Source of the DNA: Heterostelium album PN500
Lineage: Eukaryota; Evosea; Eumycetozoa; Acytosteliales; Acytosteliaceae
Length of the DNA: 64,000 bases
Reading direction: 5' to 3'
Assembly: GCF_000004825.1 (NCBI RefSeq)
Contig: NW_008805103.1
Location: 737,171 to 801,170, forward strand
A program made the translations under genes and the position numbers. Positions 21,853 to 35,469 of the stretch are shown in pieces. How positions within the stretch are numbered: position 1 is the stretch's first letter; each line of letters opens with the position of its first letter. Below the pieces are notes generated by a model. That model was not told where the DNA came from and searched no databases. It saw nothing but the letters and a program-made list of their open reading frames with translations.

Positions 21853-23754
21853 TTAGAGGTCCAACAAGATTCTCTTTGGATCTTCGATAACATCCTTGAT
21901 TTTCTTGAGGAAGGTGACAGCTTCACGACCATCGATGATTCTGTGATCGTAGGTGAGTGCCAAGTACATGATTGGTCTGACGACGACTTGTCCATTTACA
22001 ACGACGGCACGGTCCTTGACAGCGTGCATACCTAAAATAGCGGATTGTGGTGGATTGATGATTGGGGTACCAAACATCGATCCGTAGACACCTCCATTGG
22101 AGATTGTGAAAGTTCCACCCATTGAATCTTCGATGGCCAATTGGTTGTTTCTGGCGAGACCAGAGAGACGACCGATCTCCTTTTCAATGTCGGCGAATCC
22201 CATGTCTTGGCAGTTCTTGACGACTGGGACTTGCAAACCTTTTGGTGCGGCGACGGCGACGTTGATGTTGATGGCGTCGTGGTAGACAATGTCGGTGTCC
22301 TCGATGGAGGCGTTGACGACCGGTTGGTCCTTGAGGGCAACAGTAGCAGCCTTGACAAAGGCACTCATGAATCCGAGCTTGACACCGTGCTTCTCAAAGA
22401 AATCGTCTTTGTACTTGTTACGCATCTCCATGAGAGCAGACATATCGACCTCGTTGAAAGTGGTCAACATGGCAGCGGTGTTTTGTGAATCCTTCAAACG
22501 TTGAGCGGTTCTCTGTCTGATACGAGTCATTGCTACTCTACGTTCTCCTGGGATGGCAGCGGCACCAGCAGCGGTGGTGGTGGTGGTCTTTGGTGGTTCA
22601 GCGGCGACTGGCTTTGGTGTCTCGACTGGCTTTGGTGCTGGTGCAGCTGGCTTTGGTGCTTCAGCGGCCTTTGGTGCCTCGGCAGCCTTTGGTGCAGCAG
22701 CCTTTGGTGCTTCAGCAGCGACGGCACCCTTCTTAATTCTATATAATGGGTTTCCAACCAAAACGGTCTCACTCTCCTTGGCGAAACACTCTGTAATGAC
22801 ACCACTGTCTTGGGCATTGATATCGATGGTAACCTTATCGGTTTCAATACTACAAACGACATCGTCAACCTTTACTGAATCTCCAACCTCTGTTTTCATA
22901 AATCAAATCGAATCAAATCGTAATAATAATAATATTGTTAATCAACTGTCCTGTATTTTTTTTTTTTTTTTTTGATCTGCAACGCTTATACATACTCTTG
23001 GTCCAGCTAACAATGGTACCTTCAGAGATTGAATCACCCATAGTTGGTACTTTAACAACATCTCCTTCAGCTATAATGTGATTAATATGTAAGTAATTAA
23101 TGACTTCAAGTTGTGTGTGTGATAACACTTATTTATACATACCAGTAGTGTAAGTACGCTTTTGAATCAATTGGGTTTGAGCAAAGAGTGGTGAAGCATT
23201 GTTGCTTTGACCAAACATGTTTGATACATTGGCTTTATATAAAGATGAAGTTTGCGATGGCTTTACTCCATTTGGTCTGACTGTAGTCAATGGTCTAAGA
23301 GTTGAGTATCCCTATTTTATCATTTGATTGTTTGATTGATTGATTCTATGATTAGTTACTATTTTTTTCATTATCATATATATATATGATCTTATCCAAC
23401 TAATACATCCAATCAAATTCCCATTTTATTTTCTTAAATCAAACTTTTCTTTTTCTTTTTCTTTTTTTTTTTTTTTCACCTTTCATATGATTATGATCTT
23501 TATGTTAATGAATATCATATATTATTATTATTCCATGTTGATTGGTATATCGATAGTTAATGAATATTCATTTGATTGAAAACACTATTTGATTAATATA
23601 AATCAGTCGACTGATTTCGTTTCGATTCGTTTCTGATAATATGCAAGTTGTGAAGTTGAATAGTTGTAAAGTTGTTACTGTAGAGCTAATTAACACCTAC
23701 TCTAAAACTATTTGTGTTTTTAACTTGTTTCAAAAGAGATGATGATGATCTCAT
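21853..23754 (-). CDS. odhB: dihydrolipoyllysine succinyltransferase, E2 of 2-oxoglutarate dehydrogenase
   Basis: Four exons, complement(join(21853..22889, 22996..23070, 23143..23311, 23701..23754)), give 444 residues. Exon 1 encodes 18 residues, [18 protein letters not shown], a basic mitochondrial presequence spliced in phase 0 to [11 protein letters not shown] lipoyl domain follows ([15 protein letters not shown], lipoyl Lys near 118 in SIETDKVTI), then an Ala/Pro/Lys-rich linker and the catalytic domain ending with the HxxxDG motif DHRIIDG at about 414-420. There is no E1/E3-binding domain, as is normal for eukaryotic E2o. It forms the core of the mitochondrial complex that makes succinyl-CoA. 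The first intron is long (about 390 bases) and AT-rich. Divergent from GAPDH. Confidence 0.95.
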
Positions 23755-25690
<1,936 letters not shown>

Positions 25691-25908
25691 ATTGTGATCA
25701 TTATATCTCCTCATTTTTAAACAAAAAAAATAAATTAAAACTTTTTTAACTGTAATGTTGTAGTAGGTGTGAATGAGTTAATAAATGAATGAGTTAATGA
25801 TTAAATTATCTATCAATGGCTATATTCAAATAATAATCAATCAATTAGATAACTCTACACATTGATATACTATTATTTATGTATTTATGCAGTAAAGTAT
25901 GTTAGGTT

Positions 25909-27252
25909 TTATTTTTGTTCGTCAGTAACTGAATCATCGATTGACTAAAGAAAAGATAAAAGATAAGTGTGAGTGAGTGTTATTGTTAGAATGATACTTA
26001 TATATATAAGATTTACATACTTTAATGAACTCTTTAAGTACGGTCGAAGGTATATAAACAGTATTAGAATTTAAACTGGTGAAAAAGTTCTTTTTGCTAT
26101 CTTGGTCAGAGTTTTGAATTAGTTTCGGATCCAATTTGACTAGACCCTCGATCATTCCAACGACCTCATTGTCAAAGTTGATGGCTGGACCACCACACAT
26201 TCCCATTGGTGATGCTGATTGAGTTTGAACGAAATGTCTATTTGGTTCTTCAACATTGAATTTATATTCACTGGCCAGTGGCATCATAATATTATCTTTT
26301 TCATTTACCAATTGATATCCAAATAATTTACCAGTCTACATGTAAATATTCCAAAATTTGTTAGAACTAATAGATCTACAGAACCAATGAAATTAGATAA
26401 TTAACATACATGTCCTTTACGTGGATGTTCATAGTCTTCAAGTTCGAGCACCGATGGAATGTATGGTAGGTTACTTCTTGTGAAATCCTCCAAATTAACT
26501 CTGAAACATACTAGATCCAATGTTGGATGTAAATAGTATGGTTTCTCTATTGGTAACGAATGTAAAACTTTTCCTGTTTTTGGCTAAAACATAAATAAAT
26601 ATAAGTATTCTATACTATAATATGACTCTATAATCTGCTATATATTTACATCACGATATTCAATCTCTGCTTTAATATTTGATTCACCGAGTGCAAATAT
26701 CCATTTGTGATTCTCTTCTTTGTAGAGGAATGGGAAGTTGAATGGATGAGTAATATGTGCACAACTGATTGCATAGATTGGTCTTGATGCACTGAACAAA
26801 CCACTCGGTGTTTTCACCAAGAACAAACTACCTCTTGAAAGATTAACATATTCATTGACTCCATACTCTGGATATCTAATTAATTAAATTAAAATAAGAT
26901 CATTATTTATAAGTAAGTATGTATGTAAAATGATTAAAAAGGTTTGGTGATCAAAATCCTACTTAAAATATGAACTGATTGTTAAGATACTTGGTGTTTC
27001 AATAGCTTCCTCTTTCTTTTTCGTTGCTGATTTATCGGTGGATGCAGCTTTCTTTGATGCATATAATCTATTGTTTTGATTGTTGTATTGATTTGCAATG
27101 CTATATAAACGAGTTGTTGAAGATTGTAATGAAGTTGGCATAGCAGATGCAGTTGCAATCGAAACAAAAGATTGACTCAATACTCCAACATTTTGTATTT
27201 TATTCTGTCTAAATAAAGATGAACCTGTTGATTTTACAATTGACTTTAACAT
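25909..27252 (-). CDS. mitochondrial-looking trypsin-fold protein with Cys at the nucleophile position
   Basis: Five exons, complement(join(25909..25944, 26021..26335, 26410..26583, 26650..26875, 26963..27252)), give 346 residues. The last small exon (SIDDSVTDEQK) is the least certain. Reading through instead adds an AT-coded tail. The N-terminal ~90 residues are basic and Ser/Thr/Gln-rich, like a mitochondrial presequence. Then comes a chymotrypsin-like domain: GSLFLVKTP, SCAHI (candidate catalytic His near 137), LDLVCFRV (candidate Asp near 195) and SASPMGMCGGPAIN, where Cys near 277 takes the place of Ser in the GxSGGP motif. This suggests either a cysteine-nucleophile protease or an inactive family member. 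The family is inferred from these motifs and their order. Confidence 0.75.
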
Positions 27253-27413
27253 TCTACTTTATTAGAAATAGATATAATAATTAAAGATGAAATGATTGAT
27301 TCAAAAAAAAAAGTAGATCAAAAAAAAACAAAAATGATTTAATAATGCAAGCAATGATAAAAAATCAGACTTTTGACATAAGATAATTTATTATTATATA
27401 TTATTTATTATAA

Positions 27414-29392
27414 TTACAAACTTCTTTGTGTAGGTGCATAATACTTCATTCCTATGATATCAAATATTCCACGCTCACTATGTACAATGATATCTTCACT
27501 CTTGTTATTTGCACCTGCACCCAGAATCTTATTGATTGAATATTCACTTAGTGTATATCCTTTAGATAATGCGATTGCTCTGTTGTAATACATAATAGTT
27601 ATTTAAATAATGAAAATGAATTAATTAATTAATTAGTTAGTTAGTTAGTTAGTATTTTTGATTGTATTGATTGTATTGATTGATTGATTGATTAATCTTA
27701 CCTCATTTGTCTATTGAATTCATCTGAACCAGTGTTATGAAGTAATCCAAAGTAATAAGATTCGATCGGTACCAATTTAAAATCTATTCTTCTAACTATT
27801 GGTTTCGGTGGATTCTTTTGACTGGACTTTGATTTGTCCATTTCATTCGGTACTATACAACAACCCATGTATTTCATTGGTCCCAAACTGATATCGTCAA
27901 CTATGACACCCTTCTCTTTCAACGCCTTTACCAATTTCTCTATCAAATTGAACGATTGATTCTTCTTTGCATCTGCCTTCCACTCTTTATTGTATTTAGG
28001 ATGTGTCAGCAATAGATCTATATCACCACTTGATGCTGCACCTCTACGACTAATAACAAAAATAATGATAATATAATTATTGATTGGTTGTTAGTCAAAT
28101 TTGTCACACCACTATTTTACTTATTATTATTATTTCGTAAGCTACTTACTAACTACCACATGTCTCAGCAACAGCATCTTTATCAATCTTTTTCAATAGT
28201 TCAATACAAATGGTTTCAATCTTCTCTATTTCATCTCTTGGTACACGTTGTTCGATATCCTCAAAGTATTTCAAACCAACCTGTTGATGATGATTTAATG
28301 TTGTACTGATCTTTCTTAGTTTTTCTATACTAGTCACACCTTCTTCAACTAATTTCTTGGCAATGGCAGGTCTAAACAAATTAATAGAAATAAAATTAGT
28401 TTATAATCATTCAACAAACAAACTCTATTAATTAATTGACATACCCAATACCAGAAACTCTTGATATATTATTAATGGCAACAAGTTTCTCATCGGATTG
28501 AAGTTTAATAAGTTTTGCAAGTTTACCAGTATCCAATATCTCTTGTACTTTCTTTGCAATCTTTGCACCTACACCATCCAACTCTATAATCAATTGATTG
28601 TTAATATAAATTATCAGATTTGATTATAATAAGAAAAAAGTGTAGATTGATTGATAAATAGTTACTTTGTGATTCTGAACCCGATGATAACTTCTTTGGA
28701 TGTACTCTTATTGATTGTATTGCTTTACGATATGCATTGTATTTATGAGTTGCACCTTTATTCTTTTCGAATATACTGACTTCATTCAAGATATCGCATA
28801 TCAGTTGATTATGATTAACCTGTCCTATCAGTGGCAATTCAATAAGACCATCTTCATCTCTTTGTGTCTTACTGTTATTACCACTATTCTTTTTAATTGT
28901 ATCATCTTTTCTTTTTGAATTGATTTGTGTTTTCTCTTTCTCTTTCTCTTTGCTCTTGACTGGTGTTGGTGGCGATGATTTACTTGGTGAATTTGTTGTT
29001 GCACTTGTAGTAGTTGTTGTTGTCGAAGTTGTTTTCTTCTTTATATCTTTTTCATTTTTAGTGATAGCACTACCACTACCACTACCACTATTACTAGTCG
29101 ATAACTTTTGTTTCTTTATTCTTTCAGTTTTTATGTTATCTTCTTCCTCAGTATTAGAATCATCATCTTCTTCTTTTGTTTCTTTTCCTTTTCCTTTTGC
29201 ACTTATTGGTTTATGTTTATCATTATTAACTTTATTGTAGTTGTTGTCGTTGTTGTTGTTGTCGTTTGAGTCAGATTCATCCGTCTCAAAAGTCACAGTA
29301 TCACTGTCATCTTCGTCATTTGATTCATCGACTTCCTCCTGTGTAGGTTCATCGTCATCTGATTCATCAATCTTTCTTTTTAATAACACCAT
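27414..29392 (-). CDS. DNA polymerase family X (polymerase beta-like)
   Basis: Five exons, complement(join(27414..27579, 27702..28049, 28150..28371, 28445..28583, 28666..29392)), give 533 residues. All junction phases restore family motifs. The N-terminal ~180 residues are acidic, Asn/Ser/Thr-rich and probably disordered, with Lys-rich patches that could be nuclear signals. The 8-kDa lyase-like domain (YNAYRKAIQSIRVHP), helix-hairpin-helix segments (LDGVGAKIAKKVQEIL and VSGIGPAIAKKLVEEG), and the palm ([21 protein letters not shown] with two metal-binding Asp; RRIDFKLVP with the third) are clear. The C-terminus, MRAIALSKGYTLSEYS, also fits. No BRCT domain is seen. Expected role: base excision or end-joining repair in the nucleus. 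Confidence 0.93.
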
Positions 29393-29627
29393 TTATTTAT
29401 TTGTATATAGATATTTTGATATGTTTTTGTTTTGTTTTTTTTAATTCTGTAGAAATATCAAATCACCATTTTAATTTAAATTAAAAATTCTATTTTAGGA
29501 AAAACTTTTTTTTTTAATACTTGGAAATTAATATTTCTTTGGAGATAATAATAAATTCTTTATATATGTATATTTAATTCATTTTTATCATTTATTTATA
29601 TTTTAATTTTTTATAACAACTATTTCT

Positions 29628-30903
29628 CTATCTTAGTGTTGAAATAGTTAATGGTGATGGTGACTTTGGTGATGGTGATTTAAGTTGACTTAATTTGTTT
29701 GTTGACGACGATTTTGGGGAGGACAAAATTGAAGTTGAGAAAGTAAGACCAGATTTGGTGGTCTTTGGTGTTAAAATGTTGTTGTTGTTGTTTTCATTGT
29801 TGGTTTGGTTTGTGATGTTCTTGAGTGGTGTGCTGCCTCTGCTGGAATTTGATTTACTTGGTGTGGACTTCTTGCTTGGAGTGTTATTGCTGCTACCTGC
29901 TCTCTTGGATGGTGTGTTGTTGGCTGCGTTCTTGTGTGGCGATCTTGTCTCACCTGGTCTCAATAAAGACGATCCAGTCTTTCTCAACTTGACTCCTGTG
30001 ATATCTGCCAATGAAATATTGAATTGCTTGCCACCCGACGAGCTCGATGATTTCTTCTGTGCGGACGCTGGATTCTTCACTGAACTCGAAGAGGCAGTTG
30101 GTGTTGTTGCAACAGCTGCTGGCTTAGGGGGTGGTGGAGGTGGTGGAGGTGGAGGTGGTACATACATTGGTTGTTGTACTTGAAGAAAAAGTAATAGAAA
30201 ATTAAAAAGAAAAAGAAATTAGAAAAAAGATAATTATTATTATCAAAAGATAAATATAAAATACATACATTGTGGTTGTTGATTTAATAATTGTGATGCC
30301 TTTATAATTTGGCCGAGTAATTCTTGATATTGGTTAAGATTATTTTTATACAGTTGGTTTTGATCAGATTTGATACGTAGGATTTCTTTTTCAAGGCTGG
30401 CAACCTTTGACTCTAGTCTTCTGATAATGGTGGTATCATTATTTTGTACAATAATAGTTGGAACACCCGCTGTCGATGTTGTTCCAGCAGGCAAGTTAAA
30501 GTTATTTTTATGTAGTTGTTTGGAGTCTTCTACTTCTACATCAGAGGAATCAGATTGTAAAGCTACCGATTCTTGATCATAGTCATCCTCTCCTATTGAA
30601 TATACAGATAAAAAGTATTCAATTATCTTTTTTATTACAAAAATAATAAATTAATATAAAATAACAATTTAATTTAATTTAAATATTAATTATTTTATTA
30701 CTTACACTATCCCATGTATCTTTTCTAAATGGTAATTGTATTACTTTAATACATTGATCAACGATGGCACTGAAACTAACTGGTAAAAAAGGTTGGTAAT
30801 GGAAATTTATTTGATTGAGTTGTTGTTGTTGTTGTTCTCTCTTTCTTTTTTTCAATTGTTTATTATATTTTGATTTCTTTCTTTTATCTCCTAGTTTTGA
30901 CAT
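29628..30903 (-). CDS. coiled-coil, poly-Pro protein with WH2-like motif
   Basis: Three exons, roughly complement(join(29628..30178, 30269..30587, 30706..30903)), about 355 residues. The 5' boundary of exon 2 is uncertain: the first AG after the branch region (exon from 30592) does not keep frame with the GTAAGT donor, whereas the AG ending at 30588 does. The N-terminus is very basic (KLGDKRKKSKYNKQLKKRKR). The middle has a coiled coil (IIRRLESKVASLEKEILRIK). A run of 11 prolines is followed by ISLADITGVKLRKTGSSLL, which resembles the LL-x-I-x-G-x-LRK pattern of an actin-binding WH2 motif and of mitochondrial-fission-regulator/PRR11-type proteins. The C-terminus is Ser/Pro/Thr-rich with many SP sites. 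No firm family assignment. Confidence 0.65.
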
Positions 30904-31318
30904 TCTTTAAATTATATATAATTGCTGTATTACAACATAAAAAATAAAAATAAAAATAAATTAAAGATAATGATATGCTAATTATATATATAGATTTACA
31001 ATGATAATAATATTATTAGAGAAAATGAATTGTTCTGGAATGAATGATTATGTTAAGTTCATCACTGCTCATCCACACAAAAAATTGAACAACAATTCTA
31101 TTTTCCAACGGAAACCGCTAAAATTCAAAAGTTTTTAATTTAAATTTTTGAATTTTGGTGGGGATATGCAATTTTTTTGTATTGAAGTCAAGTAAAAGTC
31201 AATCATATCAGTCATATGATAATAGATAAGATTAATTGATTTCATATGATTGTTTTATTTTAGTTTTAGATTCAAAATTAAAAAAAAATAGTGAAATTTT
31301 ATTATTATTTAAATATTA
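30904..31318. other. intergenic, no gene seen
   Basis: AT-rich. A 37-codon plus-strand frame at 31025-31138 is the only open stretch. It lacks a signal or known motif and is not called. Short inverted repeats around CATATGAT occur at about 31204-31250. Confidence 0.45.
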
Positions 31319-32356
31319 TTATTTTAATATTAATTTTGTTAGATCACTTTGTTGGTCTATATTGAAATGTGTTGATAATAACTGAAGACTCTGGGTGTAG
31401 AGTTGTGATGATAGGACGGTGTCGTACGATGAAGATGATGAACTGACGGTCTTTCCATGATCGAAATATTTGCCACTGGTGCGATCAAACTTGGATGCAA
31501 CCAGCGACTCAATGATAAACTCGGAGCAGTACGCTGCCGATTTGAAAACGGCGTGATAGAGATTCTTCAGTGGGAATGGCAAGTCGACAATCTCGCTCGC
31601 AAAGATACCGGGGTGAACAGAGTTGATGGTGAGTCTCGGTTGGTCGGGATGCTCCGCTGCGTACGCTTCAACACGACGGTGCAACTCGTAGGTCGAGCAG
31701 ATCTGAGCCATCTTTGACTGACAGTAAGTCAGAAAAGTTGAACTAGTATTGCCAGTCAAATTCACCAGCTTCAAACTGGAGAGTTTGTGAACGGAACTGG
31801 AAATGTTGAGAACCTTGGCTTGTGAGAGCATCAAGATGTCGAGAAGCTGGATTGTCAACAAGAAATGTCCGAGATAGTTAGCTAGGAATTGAGTGTTGAA
31901 TTGTTGGTCGTCTGCTGTCGATGTTGGGTGTGTTAGAGGTGGCTGATTGACCAAGTCCTCTTTGAGCCACATGATTCCGGCGTTGCACACCAGCATGTGA
32001 CACTCGAGTTTACGCGCGCGAAAAGCAGCAGCGAATGCATTGATAGAGTCGAGCGAGAGCAGATCAAGTAGCATGTATTCAACCTGTTGGTTTCCAGTTT
32101 GTTTGATTACTTCAGCGACTGCATCGCGTGCCTTTCGCTCGGTTCTGCATGCCATGATGATATGTGCTTGTCGTGCAGCCAATCGCAGTGCAATCTCTTT
32201 GCCCAAACCGGCATTGGCACCGGTAATCACAATGACCTTATTGCGAAGATCGACCTCTGGCTGTTTCTGTTGCTTCTTGTTCATCTCGTTCCTCTTGTTA
32301 TTAGTGAAAACAAACAAAACCGTTATGCAAATAACTAATGCAACAAAACCAATCAT
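31319..32356 (-). CDS. short-chain dehydrogenase/reductase, retinol dehydrogenase-like
   Basis: Single exon, 345 residues. A hydrophobic N-terminal segment (residues 3-17) probably anchors it in the endoplasmic reticulum or another membrane. The cofactor motif TGANAGLGKEIA, CNAGIM, a catalytic-region Ser in NISSSVHKL, and YCQSK (the YxxxK motif) are present, followed by VHPGIF. This order is typical of the RDH11-14/WWOX-like group of NAD(P)-dependent oxidoreductases. The true substrate cannot be read from sequence. Codons are GC-richer than the flanks and no intron is needed. Confidence 0.9.
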   Translation of the reverse strand: MIGFVALVICITVLFVFTNNKRNEMNKKQQKQPEVDLRNKVIVITGANAGLGKEIALRLAARQAHIIMACRTERKARDAVAEVIKQTGNQQVEYMLLDLLSLDSINAFAAAFRARKLECHMLVCNAGIMWLKEDLVNQPPLTHPTSTADDQQFNTQFLANYLGHFLLTIQLLDILMLSQAKVLNISSSVHKLSSLKLVNLTGNTSSTFLTYCQSKMAQICSTYELHRRVEAYAAEHPDQPRLTINSVHPGIFASEIVDLPFPLKNLYHAVFKSAAYCSEFIIESLVASKFDRTSGKYFDHGKTVSSSSSSYDTVLSSQLYTQSLQLLSTHFNIDQQSDLTKLILK

Positions 32357-33613
32357 TATTGATCCTTCTCACTACTACTACTACTACAACTTCTACTGTA
32401 TTTTAACTATGTGATTATAGTTTGGTTTGAAATTAAATAACTTCAAAGAAGAACAAACAATCATGATCAAAACTTTTCAAAAAAAAAAAAAAAACTTTTG
32501 CAAAAAAATCTAAAATTCTTTATTTTATTTTTTTGTTTAACCGTGATAAAAGATAAAATGATATCTTATCTTATCTTGTTGACCAATTAGTATTAATATA
32601 TAAGTGAATCTATTCATTTTATTTTATTTTTATTTGATTTTATTTTATTTTTGTAGTAACAGTTAAGTAAGTGTCCCGAACTTATAATTAGTCTTTATTT
32701 CTATTCAAATAACAATGATGATTTGTTTATTACCAATTAAGAGTTAACTTTAAATATCTTCTAAGATTCGCGTGAAATGATCCTATCATGATATTGACAT
32801 GTCTGATTTAAAAATCATCTATTTTTTTGTGATTTTATATTTGATGAGGTGGACCCTTAGATTTTTAGGATCATTTGAATAAAAAATCCTTTTATTTTTT
32901 TTTTCACTTTATAATACGAAATAAAAACATTTAATATCAACTTTTAAAAAGGTTTTCTTTTACACTAGTAATTATTTATTTATTTTTACAACAACCCAAA
33001 AAATAAAATATAAATACTTATTATTATTGGATAGTTTAAATAATTGACACAAACACAACACAACAACACACCTCATTTTCCACTCAACCATTAATCTAAA
33101 CCAAAAATAAAAAAAATATAAAAAAATAAAAATTTGCAAATAAAAATTACAAAAAGGTACATAAACAAAAACAACGCTAATATAGTTTTTAGTTAAACAA
33201 TAAATATAAATAATAATATTTTTTAAAATTTAAATAGTAAGTAAAAAGATATTATGGAGAAATAAGCTTTGCATTCATCCATTCCTCACACAAACCCTTT
33301 CAAAAATGATAAAATTGTTTTTTGATTATTATTATTTGATTTTTTGATTTTTTCCTCAAAACCAAAAAATACTACCTCAGATTTGTTAGTTTTTTCTTGT
33401 CAAAAATCAGTTTATTCTTTTTATTTTTAATTTTATTTATATATTTATATTATTATTGTACTTTAATTTATTCGTTTTAAGTTTTTACTCTTATTTTTTT
33501 TTAGTTTTTAGTTTATTTGATAGCATTTAACATTGTTTTTTTATTAGTTAGTAATTTAGTAGTAGCGTTAGATTTATATAGTTTTTAAATAGAAATAGAA
33601 AAGCAAAGAAAAA
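32357..33613. other. long intergenic/5' region
   Basis: About 1.26 kb between divergent genes. It contains an imperfect palindrome around 32540-32575 (GATAAAAGATAAAATGATATCTTATCTTATC) and A/C-rich sequence at 33045-33110 that could be untranslated leader of the SNARE gene. No coding frame. Confidence 0.5.
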
Positions 33614-34555
33614 ATGACACTCTTATATGCATCAGTCGGTTATAAAGGTAGTGTTCTCGTTGAACACTATGTTGATCACGGAAATTTCGTAGATACTGCT
33701 AGAACACTTCTCACCAAGATTCCAGCTTATGCCAAAAAGGTAATGAATCAAGAAATCAACAAAAAATAATAGTAATAGTAAACAGTTACAACTAGTATAC
33801 TACTCGAAATTAAATAGACAGGAATATATAATTAACAATATGATATTATAATATTACAAAAAACAAAACAAAAACAGAGTTATTCAGTTGGAGGTCATAA
33901 CTTCCATTATATATCAGAGAATGAATTGGTGTTCTTGTGTTTCTGTCATGAGAAACTTGGATTCTCAACACCATTCGACTTCTTGATGGATATTCAATCG
34001 AGATTCATTGCATCATACGGACACAACTTGCCTTTCAATGCACCACCAGCAACCTACGATCCATTCGGTAGAGTTTTAGAAGAGAGAATGGTATGTAATC
34101 ATTTATCTAATAATGTCTATTATGTTTATAGAATATTAACAATTTGTTGTTTATTTGTTTGATTTCTATGCTTTGATATTAATATAGAGATATTTTTCAA
34201 ATCCACAATCAAATAAAATTAATATGATCAAAGATCAAGTCAGTGTCGTAAAGGATGAACTGACTACAACTCTAGAGAAAACAATGAACAGAGGTGGAAA
34301 GATCGAGATTATCGTCGACAAGACAGAGAGATTACAAGCAGAGTCATTCCAATTTAAATCTGGTGCAACTCAATTAAAGAGAAAGTTATGGTGGCAAAAC
34401 AAAAAGATGATGATTATTATCTTTGTTATAGTATTTGTATGTAGCTAATTCCTTAGACTCTATTTTTCCATTTATTAATAATAATATTTACAAAACAACA
34501 GATTATTTTGGCAGCAATTACATTGGGTATTTTGAAATTCGTGCATGTTATTTAA
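33614..34555 (+). CDS. vamp7: VAMP7-type longin R-SNARE
   Basis: Four exons, join(33614..33739, 33878..34090, 34188..34436, 34502..34555), all phase 0, give 213 residues, close to VAMP7 elsewhere. The longin domain runs from TLLYASVGYKGSVLVEHY to about residue 115 (HYISENELVFLCFCHEK, PFDFLMDIQSRF). The R-SNARE motif has the zero-layer Arg in MNRGGKIEIIVDKTERL, and the tail anchor is MMIIIFVIVFIILAAITLGIL split over the last two exons. The protein acts in fusion of late endosomal, lysosomal or contractile-vacuole vesicles with target membranes. Only the number of the paralogue (7A or 7B) is open. Confidence 0.93.
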
Positions 34556-35469
34556 AAAAACAAGAGTTAGATTGGCTTTGTCGTATTGATCAAAATCATA
34601 ATTACAATTACAATTACAACTACAATCACAATCACAATCACAAATCAAATCAAATCAATCTAAAATCAATCCAATTATAATTTGACAGCTTTCACTTTTC
34701 TTTTCATTATCAAACAACACAACTGAATATATCATACATACACACAACTAAATAGCCATTCATCATAAGTAATAGTTTATTTTTACTTCTTTTTTTTTCT
34801 TTTTCAGTACAGTCGTAATCATCGTTCATCAACCAACAAAACAAACAAACAACAATACAACATCATCAAATGCTAGCTTGTTGACTGTCTTTTTTTTTTT
34901 TTAATTTTTTATTCGAAGTTGGTAGATATAATTAATATTAAAAAAATTAAATAAAATATCAGATTTTATTATTATATTATAAATCATTTGTGTCATTTTT
35001 AGATCGCAAATTATATTTGAGCCAAATCATTACTCATTTTTTTGTTAAAATAAAGAGGATAATTGCAAGTGATCAGAAAGTCAATCAAAGGTGAAATTAG
35101 GATAAATGAGGAATTAAAACTAGTTATACCAAGGTATAAAGTTGCTTGGTAAAAATCAGCAATCCAATATATAAATGGCGTAAATTGACCATTTAGTAAG
35201 GAGAATCAACTAATTTCTAAGGTTGATTAACTTCCACCTGGATATCCTTTTTTATTATTGTGTATTATCAATCAATCACTCACTCGATGTCTTTGACCTA
35301 TACATATAATTTTACAAATATTTTGATTTATTTAATTAACCTTTTTTTTTTAAAAATTACTATCAAAATTCTAAAAATGATGCAAACTTTATATTATTAC
35401 TATTGTAATATGTTTATGTTTTAAAATTTTGTGATGTATATATATATTTAGTTAGTGTCTGTGATTGAT
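34556..35469. other. intergenic, no gene seen
   Basis: 3' flanks of two convergent genes. Simple ATTACAA/ATCACAA repeats lie at about 34588-34640. The rest is AT-rich with no coding signal. Confidence 0.55.

Noticed and set aside
22032-22975. Several long frames opposite the 2-oxoglutarate dehydrogenase E2 exon
   Set aside because: They mirror the biased codons of the real gene and the Ala/Pro linker repeat. No independent support.
31025-31138. 37-codon plus-strand ORF beginning MNCSGMNDYVKF
   Set aside because: Too short, no signal peptide or motif, lies in an upstream region of another gene.
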